A DNA stretch of 45,897 nt from Myxacorys chilensis ATA2-1-KO14 (GCA_019359275.1 JAHHHP010000045.1:1-45897); one strand, 5' to 3'. Counted from the stretch's first letter, positions 16,006 through 23,811 are shown. Numbers and translations: made by a program. The notes: generated by a model from the sequence alone, not told the origin.

Positions 16006-18384
16006 CTACAGGAGGTTGCTCCACTGCGTTCCACTCATCTCTTCCCACTGATCTTGAGTGAGGTCTTCCCAGTCGATCGACCCTACCCCATCACTACCCA
16101 ATCCAAAGGCAAACACGCCCTGCTCTGGGTTCGAGTAGCCCACAAAGCTAAATCCCATTGCAAACCCAGCTCTCACATCCGGCTGAGGACGAATCGCAAA
16201 CCCAAGTGCAAACTCACCCGCGTCCTCAATGGGAGCGAGGTCATAGGTGCGATCGCGGCTCGTGAAACTAAACCCAAGTGCCAACTCCCCTGCATCGGTT
16301 TGCTGATAGACCGGAGCAACAATTGCTGGGTTATTCGCATCCACAAAACCTAATAACATCCCATCAAAACTAATGACGCATCGCCGCTCTGCCATCGCGA
16401 TCGCGAACCCATCCATCAGGTATGCTGCTGTGCCATCCAGTTCAACCACATCGCCCCGCGAGAGCGGAGCATAGGCAAACCAGCCATCATTCAAATCTGT
16501 CGTGATACTGGCTCCCTTGTAACGTCCCCAAAAGATGTTGCCCCATGCCGAGGCAAGACGGCTGGCTTCGGCTTTTGCGTTGGCAATGCCCCCACTCACC
16601 CCGCCCGACTCCACAACTGCCGAGAGATACTCAAAGCTGAGTTCTTTGCGACGCGGGCGAAACGGACTTGTCGCATCACTCGGAAACTTACCTTTCCCTG
16701 ACACCGTAATGTCTTGGGTCGTAAACGGCGGTGAGTAGGTATCGGGTGCGGGCGGCTGGGCTTGCCCAGAATTGGACGTGACAACGGTATTGCTGGCATC
16801 GACCAGCACCATCAAATTCGCCGAATCGTAGTACAGCGATTGCTTAATCAGCTTCTCTCTCAAGGTATCGGTGAGATCCGGATAAAGAACTGGAATCACC
16901 TTCAGCACCTGCGTCTCGCTCTGCCATTCCCCAAAGGTGCGCTCTCGCCACGTCTGCACTTGCCGCTCTGCCTCATGCATTGATCGCATGGAGCGATATT
17001 GCGTCACGTTGGCAGGCAACGCTTTGTAGCCAAAATCCGCCGGAATCACTGTCCCGATCGCCTTGTAGGTGCGTGTGGTGATTTTAGGTCCATTGCCCAA
17101 TTTCTCTAGCTCTGGGATATCTTGAGGGTCGTCATCCTCATCGGTTGTGCCTCCACCAATGGCTGGGGTTGTCACCACCGCAGGCGTTAGCTCATAGCGA
17201 TATACCACATGCGTTTCTTCGGTCAGAGCCAGTGTTCTCAATGGGAAATTCTGAACGAGAGCCTTCGGATAGGTCGATAGAATCTCTTTAAACACTGAGT
17301 CGAATAATTGATAAATCTGCGTCACATGCTCTAACAACCGACCTTGATTGCCTTGGCTACACTTGCTCTCCCCGGCTTTCCCTGTCAGTGGTGCGTTGAC
17401 CTCATACTGAAAGGTCTCAATCCGACATTCTGAATCGATTAGGGCAGTTCTGCCAAACGCAGGCACATCCCGTACAAAATCAATTGGAAACACGAGTCCT
17501 TCAGGTTGTGCTGTCCAGCTTTGCACCGTGCGGAGCTTCTTGGCGCGATCGAACTGGTCGAGCGTCCGCGTGCGCTTGGTGATAATTTCTGCCGCAGAAG
17601 ATGATCCTGCGAGTAATGCAGGTCCATACTCTTCGCTCTGAGTCTCGGTTACATCGCCCGTTTTGCGAACGATCGTCACCTTGCCCCGAATCAGCACCTC
17701 TTCTGAGGGTTGATCGCCTTCCAGCCGTGAATAGTCTGCCGAATCACTCGCCGCATTGAGGCTGAGGATTGGAGCCGATTGCTGGGCATTAATGCTACTC
17801 GCACGCACATTGCCGTTACTATCCACCCACAGAAAATATCCTGCTGCGGCTGCGATCGCGCCTGCTTGCTGGAGATAGTTACCCTCTAGCAGCCGTGGGG
17901 AGGGGTGATTGAGAGAACCGGGAACCGAGTCGATGAGGCTTGGGCATCCCGCCGCCGCTAACAGTCGGTTAATAATTTCACCCCGCGAATTGCTTGTGCC
18001 AAGGCAGATCCCCGATTTGTCTCCCTTACCCTCTTTGAAATTGAGCAGAGCAAATACATCGCCCACTTGCAGCGTTAGCTTGCGAGTCTTCAGATCAAAT
18101 CCGCTGTCAAGAATAAATAGTCGTCCACCTCTTGGGGATGGGCGCAATATCCCGGATGTATCCGCAATCTGGACAATGATCGGGTTGCCTCGACTCCAAC
18201 GGCTGTTGCGCCTGTCGTCCAAGCTCTCAAACCCGTTTGGACGCCCTAGAACAATTTCTCCAGTGAAAATGACCAAGCCAGATTGGTCAAGTTTCGAGTC
18301 ACTGCCCCGAAAACTGACTAATGCAGGCGTGCAGTCCAGTCCTGCGATCGTGGCTTGATAATTGCGAATGCTCAGGTTAATCAT
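16006..18384 (-). CDS. Tail-associated hub/Tal-like protein with C-terminal ALGF repeats
   Basis: A 792-residue protein in the position of the baseplate hub/tail-associated lysin-like (Tal) protein, directly after the distal tail gene (4-base ATGA overlap). The first ~350 residues contain beta segments (RLFILDSGFDLKTRKLTLQ and VGDVFALLNF) compatible with the hub domains of gp27/gpD-like proteins. No lysin motif is obvious. The last 95 residues hold four copies of a short AG(E)xALGFxF motif (GELALGFSF, GEFALGFAI, GFAMGFSF, VFAFGLGS) and end in a WEDLT-DQWEEMSGTQW stretch. The repeats may attach a fibre or the next tail protein. Confidence 0.82.
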   Translation of the reverse strand: MINLSIRNYQATIAGLDCTPALVSFRGSDSKLDQSGLVIFTGEIVLGRPNGFESLDDRRNSRWSRGNPIIVQIADTSGILRPSPRGGRLFILDSGFDLKTRKLTLQVGDVFALLNFKEGKGDKSGICLGTSNSRGEIINRLLAAAGCPSLIDSVPGSLNHPSPRLLEGNYLQQAGAIAAAAGYFLWVDSNGNVRASSINAQQSAPILSLNAASDSADYSRLEGDQPSEEVLIRGKVTIVRKTGDVTETQSEEYGPALLAGSSSAAEIITKRTRTLDQFDRAKKLRTVQSWTAQPEGLVFPIDFVRDVPAFGRTALIDSECRIETFQYEVNAPLTGKAGESKCSQGNQGRLLEHVTQIYQLFDSVFKEILSTYPKALVQNFPLRTLALTEETHVVYRYELTPAVVTTPAIGGGTTDEDDDPQDIPELEKLGNGPKITTRTYKAIGTVIPADFGYKALPANVTQYRSMRSMHEAERQVQTWRERTFGEWQSETQVLKVIPVLYPDLTDTLREKLIKQSLYYDSANLMVLVDASNTVVTSNSGQAQPPAPDTYSPPFTTQDITVSGKGKFPSDATSPFRPRRKELSFEYLSAVVESGGVSGGIANAKAEASRLASAWGNIFWGRYKGASITTDLNDGWFAYAPLSRGDVVELDGTAAYLMDGFAIAMAERRCVISFDGMLLGFVDANNPAIVAPVYQQTDAGELALGFSFTSRDRTYDLAPIEDAGEFALGFAIRPQPDVRAGFAMGFSFVGYSNPEQGVFAFGLGSDGVGSIDWEDLTQDQWEEMSGTQWSNLL

Positions 18385-18875
18385 GCCACCACCCGATCTA
18401 GTTCTTTCAGCACAAACCGCGCCAAGTAGCGATATTGCAGATTTGCCGTCTCCTCCGCCTTTGGCTCAAACATCCGAACGGCATATACAGCAGGGTAAGC
18501 AATGCCGCCGCCGTCAATTGGGGTGATGTCTCCGGCTGTCTGCCTGGTGGGTGCGATCGCATCCTCAATGTAAGGCTGGATCGTATCTGAAAGGTAGATT
18601 TGAGAATCCTGCTGGTTGCGCCGATGCCGCTCTGCCCTGGCAAAAATCGCCCACAGTACACGCCACTGCTCAATTCCGACGTAGGTTTGAATTGTCCAAA
18701 CGAACTTTGCCTCATACAAGCTGCCATCGCTTACAGGCGAACCGAATAACGAATATTCCACTTCTCCAGTCGATGAAATCACCCGCTCATAGCCACCTTG
18801 GGCAAAGCGTGAGGAGATGCGATCGCCCAACGTCAGCGAGAAGGTATCAATGCTCAGGGTTAATGTTCGGGTCAT
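18381..18875 (-). CDS. Distal tail protein (Dit-like), candidate
   Basis: A 164-residue protein between the tape-measure remnant and the hub-like gene, the usual place of the distal tail protein. Composition is beta-rich (LTLSIDTFSLTLGDRIS; YEAKFVWTIQTYVGIEQW). The ATG at 18875 is preferred over the ATG at 18899 because the extra eight residues overlap a stable hairpin and add no recognisable sequence. It overlaps the hub gene by four bases (ATGA). Assignment as Dit rests mainly on position. Confidence 0.7.
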   Translation of the reverse strand: MTRTLTLSIDTFSLTLGDRISSRFAQGGYERVISSTGEVEYSLFGSPVSDGSLYEAKFVWTIQTYVGIEQWRVLWAIFARAERHRRNQQDSQIYLSDTIQPYIEDAIAPTRQTAGDITPIDGGGIAYPAVYAVRMFEPKAEETANLQYRYLARFVLKELDRVVA

Positions 18876-18899
18876 GGGGCAGCGCTCAAACTGCCCCAT
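18874..18899 (-). promoter_or_regulatory. Hairpin over the start codon of the distal tail gene
   Basis: Nine-base perfect arms ATGGGGCAG and CTGCCCCAT around eight bases, with the proposed start codon (18875-18873) at the base of the stem. In the mRNA this could hide the start and limit translation of the distal tail gene, or mark an RNA processing point. Confidence 0.45.
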
Positions 18900-18904
18900 A
18901 ATTC

Positions 18905-19009
18905 CTACTGAGAGCGCAAGCTAGAGCCTGCGCCCTTATTCATGTAGTCGGCGAGGAAGTGGGTTAAAAGAGAGAGGGCAGGAAAGTTTCCGAGAGCCTT
19001 CTCTTGTGT
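18905..19009 (-). pseudogene. Remnant of a tape-measure C-terminus
   Basis: A 35-codon open frame without a start, ending in ADYMNKGAGSSLRSQ and a TAG stop. The last 15 residues align with the end of the 3,509-residue tape measure 8 kb away (ADYTNRSAGSSLRNL, stop at 26988). In the first 13 codons of the match 28 of 39 bases are the same and most differences are synonymous or conservative. It ends about 30 bases before the distal tail gene, exactly where a tape-measure gene should end. It is read as the leftover 3' end of another tape-measure allele. Confidence 0.65.
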
Positions 19010-19222
19010 TTATGCCTTGGATTTTAACCGGAATGTACAGGTAAGCGGAAACGCTCAAATCGCCTGACCGCAAGGCTTTCTGCTTTACGACTTAGCACAA
19101 ACATATGTTTATGGCTATACTAAACTCATAGCAACGTATATCTATAAGCCTGTAAAATCATAAACACTTAACAACACAGTTTCCGATTTCTGTCGGGAGC
19201 AATCCTCGGGTCACGCGTGCTT
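19010..19222. other. Intergenic stretch upstream of the Uma2 gene
   Basis: AT-rich in its second half and carries the 12-base palindrome AAACATATGTTT at 19099-19110. TTATGGCTATA occurs at 19109 and again at the start of the Uma2 gene. Probably the Uma2 promoter region; no gene is seen. Confidence 0.4.
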
Positions 19223-19813
19223 ATGGCTATAAACACCCGGAAAACAATGACTTTTGAAGATTATTTGTCCTATGATGACGGGACAGATAATCGCTATGAG
19301 TTGGTAGACGGGGAGTTAGTTGAATTGCCACCGGAATCTGAACCGAACAGCGCGATCGTAGACTATCTCTTTCTCAGGCTAGTAGGGATTGGGCTGTCGT
19401 TCCGCCTGATTAAACGTCACAATTGTGAAGTTCAAGTTCCCGTTCTGCAAGTGAACGATACTCAAAATCGTTTCCCCGATTTAGTGGTGTTGAGACCAGA
19501 GCATCTCGCTCTGACTCAGAAACGCCTCACCATCAAGTTAGACATGCCTCCGCCTCAGTTGGTGGTTGAGGTCGTGAGTCCAGGTAGGATTAACCGAGAG
19601 CGAGACTACAAAAGTAAGCGCGAGCAGTATGAGCGTGTAGGCATTCCTGAGTATTGGATTATCGACCCCGAACAGCAAGCCGTTACAGTCTTAAAGCTTG
19701 CAGGCAGCAAGTACAGTGACGTTGGTATGTTTAAGGGCAACGATGCCATTGTTTCTGAGACCTTCCCTCAACTGATCTTGACACCAGCAGAAGTCTTTGC
19801 AGCAGCGCAGTAA
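19223..19813 (+). CDS. Uma2 family endonuclease-like protein
   Basis: A 196-residue Uma2/DUF820 protein with a PD-(D/E)XK-type core: NRYELVDGELVELPP, RFPDLVVLRPE (strand Asp), PPQLVVEVVSPG (Glu), DYKSKREQYERVGIPEYWIIDPE (Lys and the conserved IPEYWIID strand). This family is greatly expanded in cyanobacteria; activity in most members is unproven. The ATG at 19223 is preferred to the GTG at 19217. It is one of the few plus-strand genes in this part and stands alone. Its place between tail genes suggests acquisition as cargo. Confidence 0.92.
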   Translation: MAINTRKTMTFEDYLSYDDGTDNRYELVDGELVELPPESEPNSAIVDYLFLRLVGIGLSFRLIKRHNCEVQVPVLQVNDTQNRFPDLVVLRPEHLALTQKRLTIKLDMPPPQLVVEVVSPGRINRERDYKSKREQYERVGIPEYWIIDPEQQAVTVLKLAGSKYSDVGMFKGNDAIVSETFPQLILTPAEVFAAAQ

Positions 19814-19838
19814 GCGGAGCCAATCTGGGCGTTAGGAG

Positions 19839-20765
19839 TCACTTCTTAGGAGCTAGCTCCTTGCAGTCGCGATCATGATCAATTGTTATATTGCTTGGTA
19901 GACGCGTATCGCATAGCTTTGCCTGGCTCAGTTCTCGCTCTGTTATCTGTGCACCTGATAGGATAGCTCTATTGAGGTTGGCTTTACTGAGGTCGGCTCC
20001 GCTAAGGTTGGCATTGCTAAAGTTAGTCTGAAAGAGAATGGCTCCCTTGAGGTTGGCTTTACTAAGATTGGCTTTGGTGAGGTCAGCATCACTGAGATAA
20101 GCTTCACTGAGGTTGGCTTCGCTAAGGTTAACGTTCTTAAGACTGGCTTTGTTGAGGCGAATTTTGCTAATCTCCGTTTTGCTAAGATTAGTGCTGTCGA
20201 GGTTAGATTTTTCCAGAAGACCACCCCTCTCCTTCTCATCAGGTTTTTCCTTCTTAAGTTCTGCGTCAGGGACATGATTGAGTAGATCAGCCGCTCTCAG
20301 AAACTGAAAAAGCAGGTTTTGTCTTTCGGTATTTAAATCTCGTAGAGCGGTCGTGGTTCTCGCCTGAGCCAAAATAAATTCATCAGAGTCAGTTTTGGCT
20401 TGACGCAACTTATCTTTTAGCAGTTGAGTCATTTGGTCGAAGTACTTTTCTAGGGTCTCTTGTTTAGCCCGATTATCAGCTGATTGTGTGTCTTGATCTT
20501 TCGCCACCTGTTGAAACTTCCAAGCTGCCCCTAATAGGACCAATGGGACAATCAATAATTGTAGAAAGTCCCATCCCTTCTTCTCTCCAAATCCTGTCCA
20601 CCGCCAGAACCGTCTGAAACAGTTGGAATCATGCTTCTCGGCTTCGACTGCTTTTACTGCCGCCTCAAAGGAGTGGTCTTTACCATTTTTCCATAACTCA
20701 TATCCTTTGATACAGACCTGCTCATACGTAAAGGAAGGGGACTTTTTGGGACTGGGTTCTGACAT
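19839..20765 (-). CDS. Membrane-anchored pentapeptide-repeat protein
   Basis: A 308-residue protein with one transmembrane segment (about residues 69-83, LQLLIVPLVLLGAAW), a coiled-coil linker (residues ~90-165) and a C-terminal run of pentapeptide repeats A(N/D)LSx from about residue 190 to 280 (LSEANLSEAYLSDADL and later copies), which fold as a right-handed beta helix. The DNA shows the matching 15-base tandem repeats with GGTTGGCTT cores. The N-terminal 45 residues (SFTYEQVCIKGYELWKNG) form a small domain of unknown role. Pentapeptide proteins act as DNA mimics or scaffolds in some systems; the role here is unknown. Confidence 0.88.
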   Translation of the reverse strand: MSEPSPKKSPSFTYEQVCIKGYELWKNGKDHSFEAAVKAVEAEKHDSNCFRRFWRWTGFGEKKGWDFLQLLIVPLVLLGAAWKFQQVAKDQDTQSADNRAKQETLEKYFDQMTQLLKDKLRQAKTDSDEFILAQARTTTALRDLNTERQNLLFQFLRAADLLNHVPDAELKKEKPDEKERGGLLEKSNLDSTNLSKTEISKIRLNKASLKNVNLSEANLSEAYLSDADLTKANLSKANLKGAILFQTNFSNANLSGADLSKANLNRAILSGAQITERELSQAKLCDTRLPSNITIDHDRDCKELAPKK

Positions 20766-21049
20766 CTGCGACTACGGGTGGATGAATGCATTCTTGAGAA
20801 CATACATCAAATGATACGCAGTTCACTCTCACTAAAACAATGATGTTCAGACTAGACTGCTACCCTTCCATCCCGGAGTAGACCAATGAACCGGCAAGGA
20901 CTTCACTGAAAGGGATTTAGAGCAGGTTGGCACGCTAATGTCACGAGCAATTTAGAGAGTTCTACAGCCAAAGCCCCGCTTAGAAATCAAGGTTGGGCTT
21001 TATTGGCTTACTGGTTCCCGCTGGGTTACGATTCAGCGGGTATTTTGCT
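20766..21049. other. Intergenic stretch with two hairpins
   Basis: No gene seen. Two stem-loops lie close to the HNH gene's 3' end: AAAGCCC/GGGCTTT (20970-21001) and CCCGCTG/CAGCGGG (21017-21040). Confidence 0.5.
21017..21049 (+). terminator. Stem-loop followed by a T-rich run
   Basis: Seven-base arms CCCGCTG (21017-21023) and CAGCGGG (21034-21040) followed by TATTTTGCTTT on the plus strand. It is oriented to stop plus-strand transcripts; on the minus strand, beyond the HNH gene, it has no T-run. Confidence 0.45.
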
Positions 21050-21349
21050 TTAATCCTCCCAGACCAACTCTCGCCAGTTGGGAGGAATCAACCCTTTTCT
21101 GAGTGCCCTTGCAACCATCCCTTGATGACTTCGATCTGCCCTGAGTGTATGGCAGATGACGCACAGCGTTCTTAGGTTCTCATCGATGTTTGTCCCTCCT
21201 TTGCTTAATGGGATCTTGTGGTCAATGTGGCATTCATTGAGGTTAACGGCTATGTTGCACCGTTGGCATTGAGCGCGATCGCGGTTGTGGATGCGTTGTC
21301 TTGTCAGGTTCCAGATCTCTCTGGGTTGTCGTTTGTGTTTCCTTGCCAT
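21050..21349 (-). CDS. HNH endonuclease
   Basis: A 99-residue compact HNH nuclease: CQRCNIAV gives the first CxxC, ECHIDHKIPLSKGGT the catalytic His pair, and NLRTLCVICHTLRA the second CxxC. A basic N-terminus (MARKHKRQPREIWN) favours DNA binding. Length and layout fit free-standing phage or mobile HNH enzymes. It follows the pentanucleotide arrays, which overlap its first codons. A homing or packaging-related role is possible; there is no terminase near it in the window. Confidence 0.88.
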   Translation of the reverse strand: MARKHKRQPREIWNLTRQRIHNRDRAQCQRCNIAVNLNECHIDHKIPLSKGGTNIDENLRTLCVICHTLRADRSHQGMVARALRKGLIPPNWRELVWED

Positions 21350-21431
21350 GCCTTGCCAAAACTCGCCCTAACTTGCCTTGCCATAACTAGACTCACCGCA
21401 CCTAACCTCGACTCGCCACGCCGGACCTCAA
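21342..21431. repeat. Pentanucleotide array 1 (18 units)
   Basis: Ninety bases that split into 18 five-base units all starting with C on the plus strand, with favoured forms CTTGC, CTCGC, CTCAC and CTAAC. It overlaps the first codons of the HNH gene. On the minus strand the units read mostly G-x-x-A-G or similar. The units vary, so this is not a simple slipped repeat. Confidence 0.8.
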
Positions 21432-21470
21432 TTGCGACCTATAGCCGCTTCAATAAGAGTTCTGTATATC

Positions 21471-21560
21471 CATGCCTTGCCTTGCCAGAACTCGCCTTAC
21501 CAAACCTGACCCTGCCCCGCCTTACCTCACCCTGCCAGAACGAGCCAAGCCACACCTCGT
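21471..21560. repeat. Pentanucleotide array 2 (18 units)
   Basis: A second run of 18 five-base units, all starting with C (CATGC, CTTGC, CTTGC, CAGAA, CTCGC, CTTAC and so on), 39 bases from array 1. It ends five bases before the stop of the RAMP-like gene. Together both arrays form the leader between that gene and the HNH gene. Confidence 0.8.
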
Positions 21561-21564
21561 GAGC

Positions 21565-22182
21565 TTATGCCGCTTTCTTTGACGCTAATTCAGCCACATC
21601 AAACAGCATAAGCTCAAACCTGCCGTAGCCGATTGACCGTCCATCCGCGATGCCCGTAAACCGGCCTGCATCAAGTACCGCCGCCTCCATCTCCCCACGA
21701 GACACGATCGTTTTATCCCACTGAACGTGGAATGTTGCCGACCATCCAGACGACGCACCGATTCGATAGCGCAAGTTTCTAGCTCGTGTGCTGGGATTTC
21801 TCACGCCTTGAACATCCAGGAACACAGACAATTCAGGGTTTTGCTCAGGTTCCTCTGGAACTCGCAACACCTCACCATCACGCTCAATAAAGATAAAGTC
21901 TTCCTCAACCTGCAACGTTGCTGAGATGAACGGCTGCAATGTGCCCCGCTTGCGTGGGGTATGCTTTGCACCATCTCTAATCGATGCAAACAGATAGCTC
22001 GACTTGACGTAAAGCCTGCGATCTCCCGTCATCAACACGGTTTTCTTCCACTCTTCAGGATCATGACCTGCAACGCCTGTTTTCTCTTGCTTTTCAAGCG
22101 GTAGCGCATCGGGGCCAAAATGATGCCAGAGCAGGGGACGGACACCACGCACTGTAATCTTTGCTCTAAGAATATTCGCCAT
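21565..22182 (-). CDS. RAMP-like protein of unknown function
   Basis: A 205-residue soluble protein. Near its C-terminus is a glycine-rich loop ADGRSIGYGRFEL (about residues 178-190) that resembles the G-rich loop ending RAMP-type RRM folds of Cas proteins. Earlier segments ITVRGVRPLLWH and YVKSSYLFASIRDGAKH resemble the first strand and the helix 1 region of such folds. No catalytic His or Arg set can be assigned, and there is no CRISPR array or other cas gene in the window, so a CRISPR role is not supported. It may be a phage or island single-strand nucleic-acid-binding protein (inference). It is followed by the pentanucleotide arrays. Confidence 0.7.
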   Translation of the reverse strand: MANILRAKITVRGVRPLLWHHFGPDALPLEKQEKTGVAGHDPEEWKKTVLMTGDRRLYVKSSYLFASIRDGAKHTPRKRGTLQPFISATLQVEEDFIFIERDGEVLRVPEEPEQNPELSVFLDVQGVRNPSTRARNLRYRIGASSGWSATFHVQWDKTIVSRGEMEAAVLDAGRFTGIADGRSIGYGRFELMLFDVAELASKKAA

Positions 22183-22217
22183 ACTGTTCTTTCCTAAATT
22201 TGTGAACGGTCAACACG

Positions 22218-22320
22218 TCAACCCAGCTGATACAAACAAAACTGCTCTGCACTCTCTAGCCCCAGTTCTTGCAGAATCTCGGATTCATCGAGTGCAACGG
22301 TGATCGCTGAGAGGTTAGAT
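22218..22320 (-). pseudogene. Echo of the 3' end of the 154-residue gene
   Basis: A start-less frame ending ILQELGLESAEQFCLYQLG and a TGA stop. It matches the end of the protein at 22857-23321 (ILQELGLESAEQVCVHQLA). Over 56 bases about 46 are the same without gaps. Two intact small genes separate it from the original. It is a decayed 3' duplicate. Confidence 0.75.
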
Positions 22321-22321
22321 T

Positions 22322-22558
22322 CTAGATTTCACGGGATGTCAAGCCCTGCATTTCCAGTTCTAGGGCTTGATCGGTGGCTTGCGCTAGTAGTTCAACTAAC
22401 TGGCTCAGAGCTTCACGGCGGTGTGGCTCAATACATTGATCCTGTTTTGCCGCCATAATCTCTTTTAAGCGCTCTAGAACTTCAGAGAGGTCATATTTCT
22501 CCTCAAAGTGTTCGAGAATATCTTTTAAGGTAAAACCTTGTCCACGGATAGCAGCCAT
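22322..22558 (-). CDS. Small helical uncharacterised protein
   Basis: A 78-residue protein from the ATG at 22558, which overlaps the upstream stop as TAATG; a longer frame up to 22642 has no sense as protein. It is predicted helical and acidic (FTLKDILEHFEEKYDLSEVL, QLVELLAQATDQALELEMQ). No family is recognised. It belongs to the minus-strand small-gene cluster running from 23653 to 21050. Confidence 0.65.
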   Translation of the reverse strand: MAAIRGQGFTLKDILEHFEEKYDLSEVLERLKEIMAAKQDQCIEPHRREALSQLVELLAQATDQALELEMQGLTSREI

Positions 22559-22845
22559 TACTCCACCTCTCCAATGATGCGATCTTCGTGAATAATCTCG
22601 ATATCGTCCCCTTCCTCTCCAGTTTCGATGTTGTAGTCCCATCCAGGATCACAGTTCTCTGCAAAGGCGATCGCGACCCGTGTGAAGCGACAGCCGCAGA
22701 TTCTGCCCTCGGAAATCTCTCCTTTTCGATCGCCTCTAGCTTTGTACTGGACGGTTTGCCAAAGCTTGTATTTTGGTTCTGGCGTGGGATTGCTCAGATA
22801 GGTGTAGAGTTTTTGCTCAAGTTTGGTTAATGCTGCTTTCGTCAT
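22558..22845 (-). CDS. Small uncharacterised acidic protein
   Basis: A 95-residue protein. The ATG at 22845 is preferred to the one at 22857 because GGAGAG lies five bases before it. The sequence starts TKAALTKLEQKLYTYL and has a beta-rich middle (KLWQTVQYKARGDRKGEI, GRICGCRFTRVAIAFAE) and an acidic end (EIIHEDRIIGEVE), like small cyanobacterial proteins with an SH3-type barrel. No function can be given. Confidence 0.65.
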   Translation of the reverse strand: MTKAALTKLEQKLYTYLSNPTPEPKYKLWQTVQYKARGDRKGEISEGRICGCRFTRVAIAFAENCDPGWDYNIETGEEGDDIEIIHEDRIIGEVE

Positions 22846-22856
22846 GATTCTCTCCA

Positions 22857-23321
22857 TTACGCGAGTTGATGGACACAAACCTGCTCTGCGCTCTCTAAGC
22901 CCAGTTCTTGCAGAATGAACGTTGCAATCCAGTGGGGAAATTGAACGAGCGAGAGTTCAATTCCATTGGCAAACACGCCTAGAAAGTGCGATCGTCCAAA
23001 GGTTACAACCGCTTCATCCACCAAAGCATCGGGATCACGAATCACTGATAGCAACAGATCAGCCTCATCACCGCCGCCCCGCAAGCCATCTTGCGCGTAG
23101 CGAACGATTGAAGCCGCTTCGGGCGGGAGACAGGAGTGCTTCAAAACTAACTGGGTGTCAATTAGATCAAGGCATTCCTTTGCAAGCTCTCTAGCTGCTA
23201 CTTCTGCCTGTTGGACGCTAGAAGCAGCGTATTCTTTGCCATTGATGATGAAGCACGTTAAACCGTAGAAGTCGTCGCTAGACTTTTCAATTTCAGTTCT
23301 CGTTGCCGTTTTAGTTGCCAT
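22857..23321 (-). CDS. Uncharacterised protein
   Basis: A 154-residue soluble protein with mixed alpha/beta composition: YGLTCFIINGKEYAASS, a helix QQAEVAARELAKECL, then VVTFGRSHFLGVFANGIEL. No family is recognised. Its last 19 residues are echoed at 22218-22320 downstream of two small genes, implying that a duplication or insertion took place right after its C-terminus. It is part of the early-like minus-strand cluster under the divergent promoter region near 23.7 kb. Confidence 0.7.
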   Translation of the reverse strand: MATKTATRTEIEKSSDDFYGLTCFIINGKEYAASSVQQAEVAARELAKECLDLIDTQLVLKHSCLPPEAASIVRYAQDGLRGGGDEADLLLSVIRDPDALVDEAVVTFGRSHFLGVFANGIELSLVQFPHWIATFILQELGLESAEQVCVHQLA

Positions 23322-23401
23322 GATTCAAGCCCTGTTTCTAGTGAAGTGCTGTAGAGGGAGCGAGGTATCTCGAATCGATTCGAGATACCTGTGAGGGGTG
23401 T

Positions 23402-23653
23402 TTAGAAGGGCAAGTAATCTGGCAATACTTCGTAGACCTCATAACCCTGCAACCTCTGCGTCACCTTCTGATGAGTGATTTCGCGCATCACGTCAACAAA
23501 GCGGTCTGAGAGCGTTTCAACGGTGAGGCACTTCTCATCGCTAGTACGACGGTTTATCAGAGTGATGATGTGGGTGTAAATCTGCGGTGTAGGCGCTAAG
23601 GTTTCGACGAAGATGTGACCCGCGATCGGGACTTGGACGGATGATTGAGGCAT
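23402..23653 (-). CDS. Small uncharacterised protein
   Basis: An 83-residue protein with an ATG preceded by AAAGGA. It contains beta strands (VQVPIAGHIFVETLA) and a helix (LSDRFVDVMREITHQKVTQ) and ends DYLPF. No family is recognised. It is the first gene of the minus-strand cluster and is divergent from the HTH gene, from which a 158-base regulatory gap separates it. Confidence 0.65.
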   Translation of the reverse strand: MPQSSVQVPIAGHIFVETLAPTPQIYTHIITLINRRTSDEKCLTVETLSDRFVDVMREITHQKVTQRLQGYEVYEVLPDYLPF

Positions 23654-23753
23654 AATTGGAGAAATCCTTTAATTAGGGGTTTGAAGAGGGTGGTTTTCGT
23701 TTACTAGGCGCGACCGCCCTCTCTTGTTTTGCATGTTAGTCCCATTTGATGAG

Positions 23754-23805
23754 ACGTGTCAACCGTTGACACGTACTATTTATGAGACTACGATAGATGT
23801 AGTCT
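23754..23805 (+). promoter_or_regulatory. Promoter with two operator-like dyads before the HTH gene
   Basis: A -35 TTGACA (23766-23771) and a -10 TACGAT (23789-23794) lie 17 bases apart. The -35 sits in a perfect dyad ACGTGTCAA-CCG-TTGACACGT (23754-23774). The -10 overlaps a second dyad AGACTAC/GTAGTCT (23785-23805). Both are suited to repressor binding, most simply by the HTH protein encoded just downstream. A third, longer-range 8-base pair (AGTCCCAT at 23738 with ATGGGACT at 23812) spans the region. Confidence 0.75.
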
Positions 23806-23811
23806 TGTTAG

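Noticed and set aside
21342..21560. CRISPR array
   Set aside because: Units are five bases with no spacers, and no cas genes are present; the RAMP-like gene alone is not enough.
21218..21562. Plus-strand 114-codon frame over the pentamer arrays
   Set aside because: Its sequence is only the translation of the five-base units and has no independent protein character.
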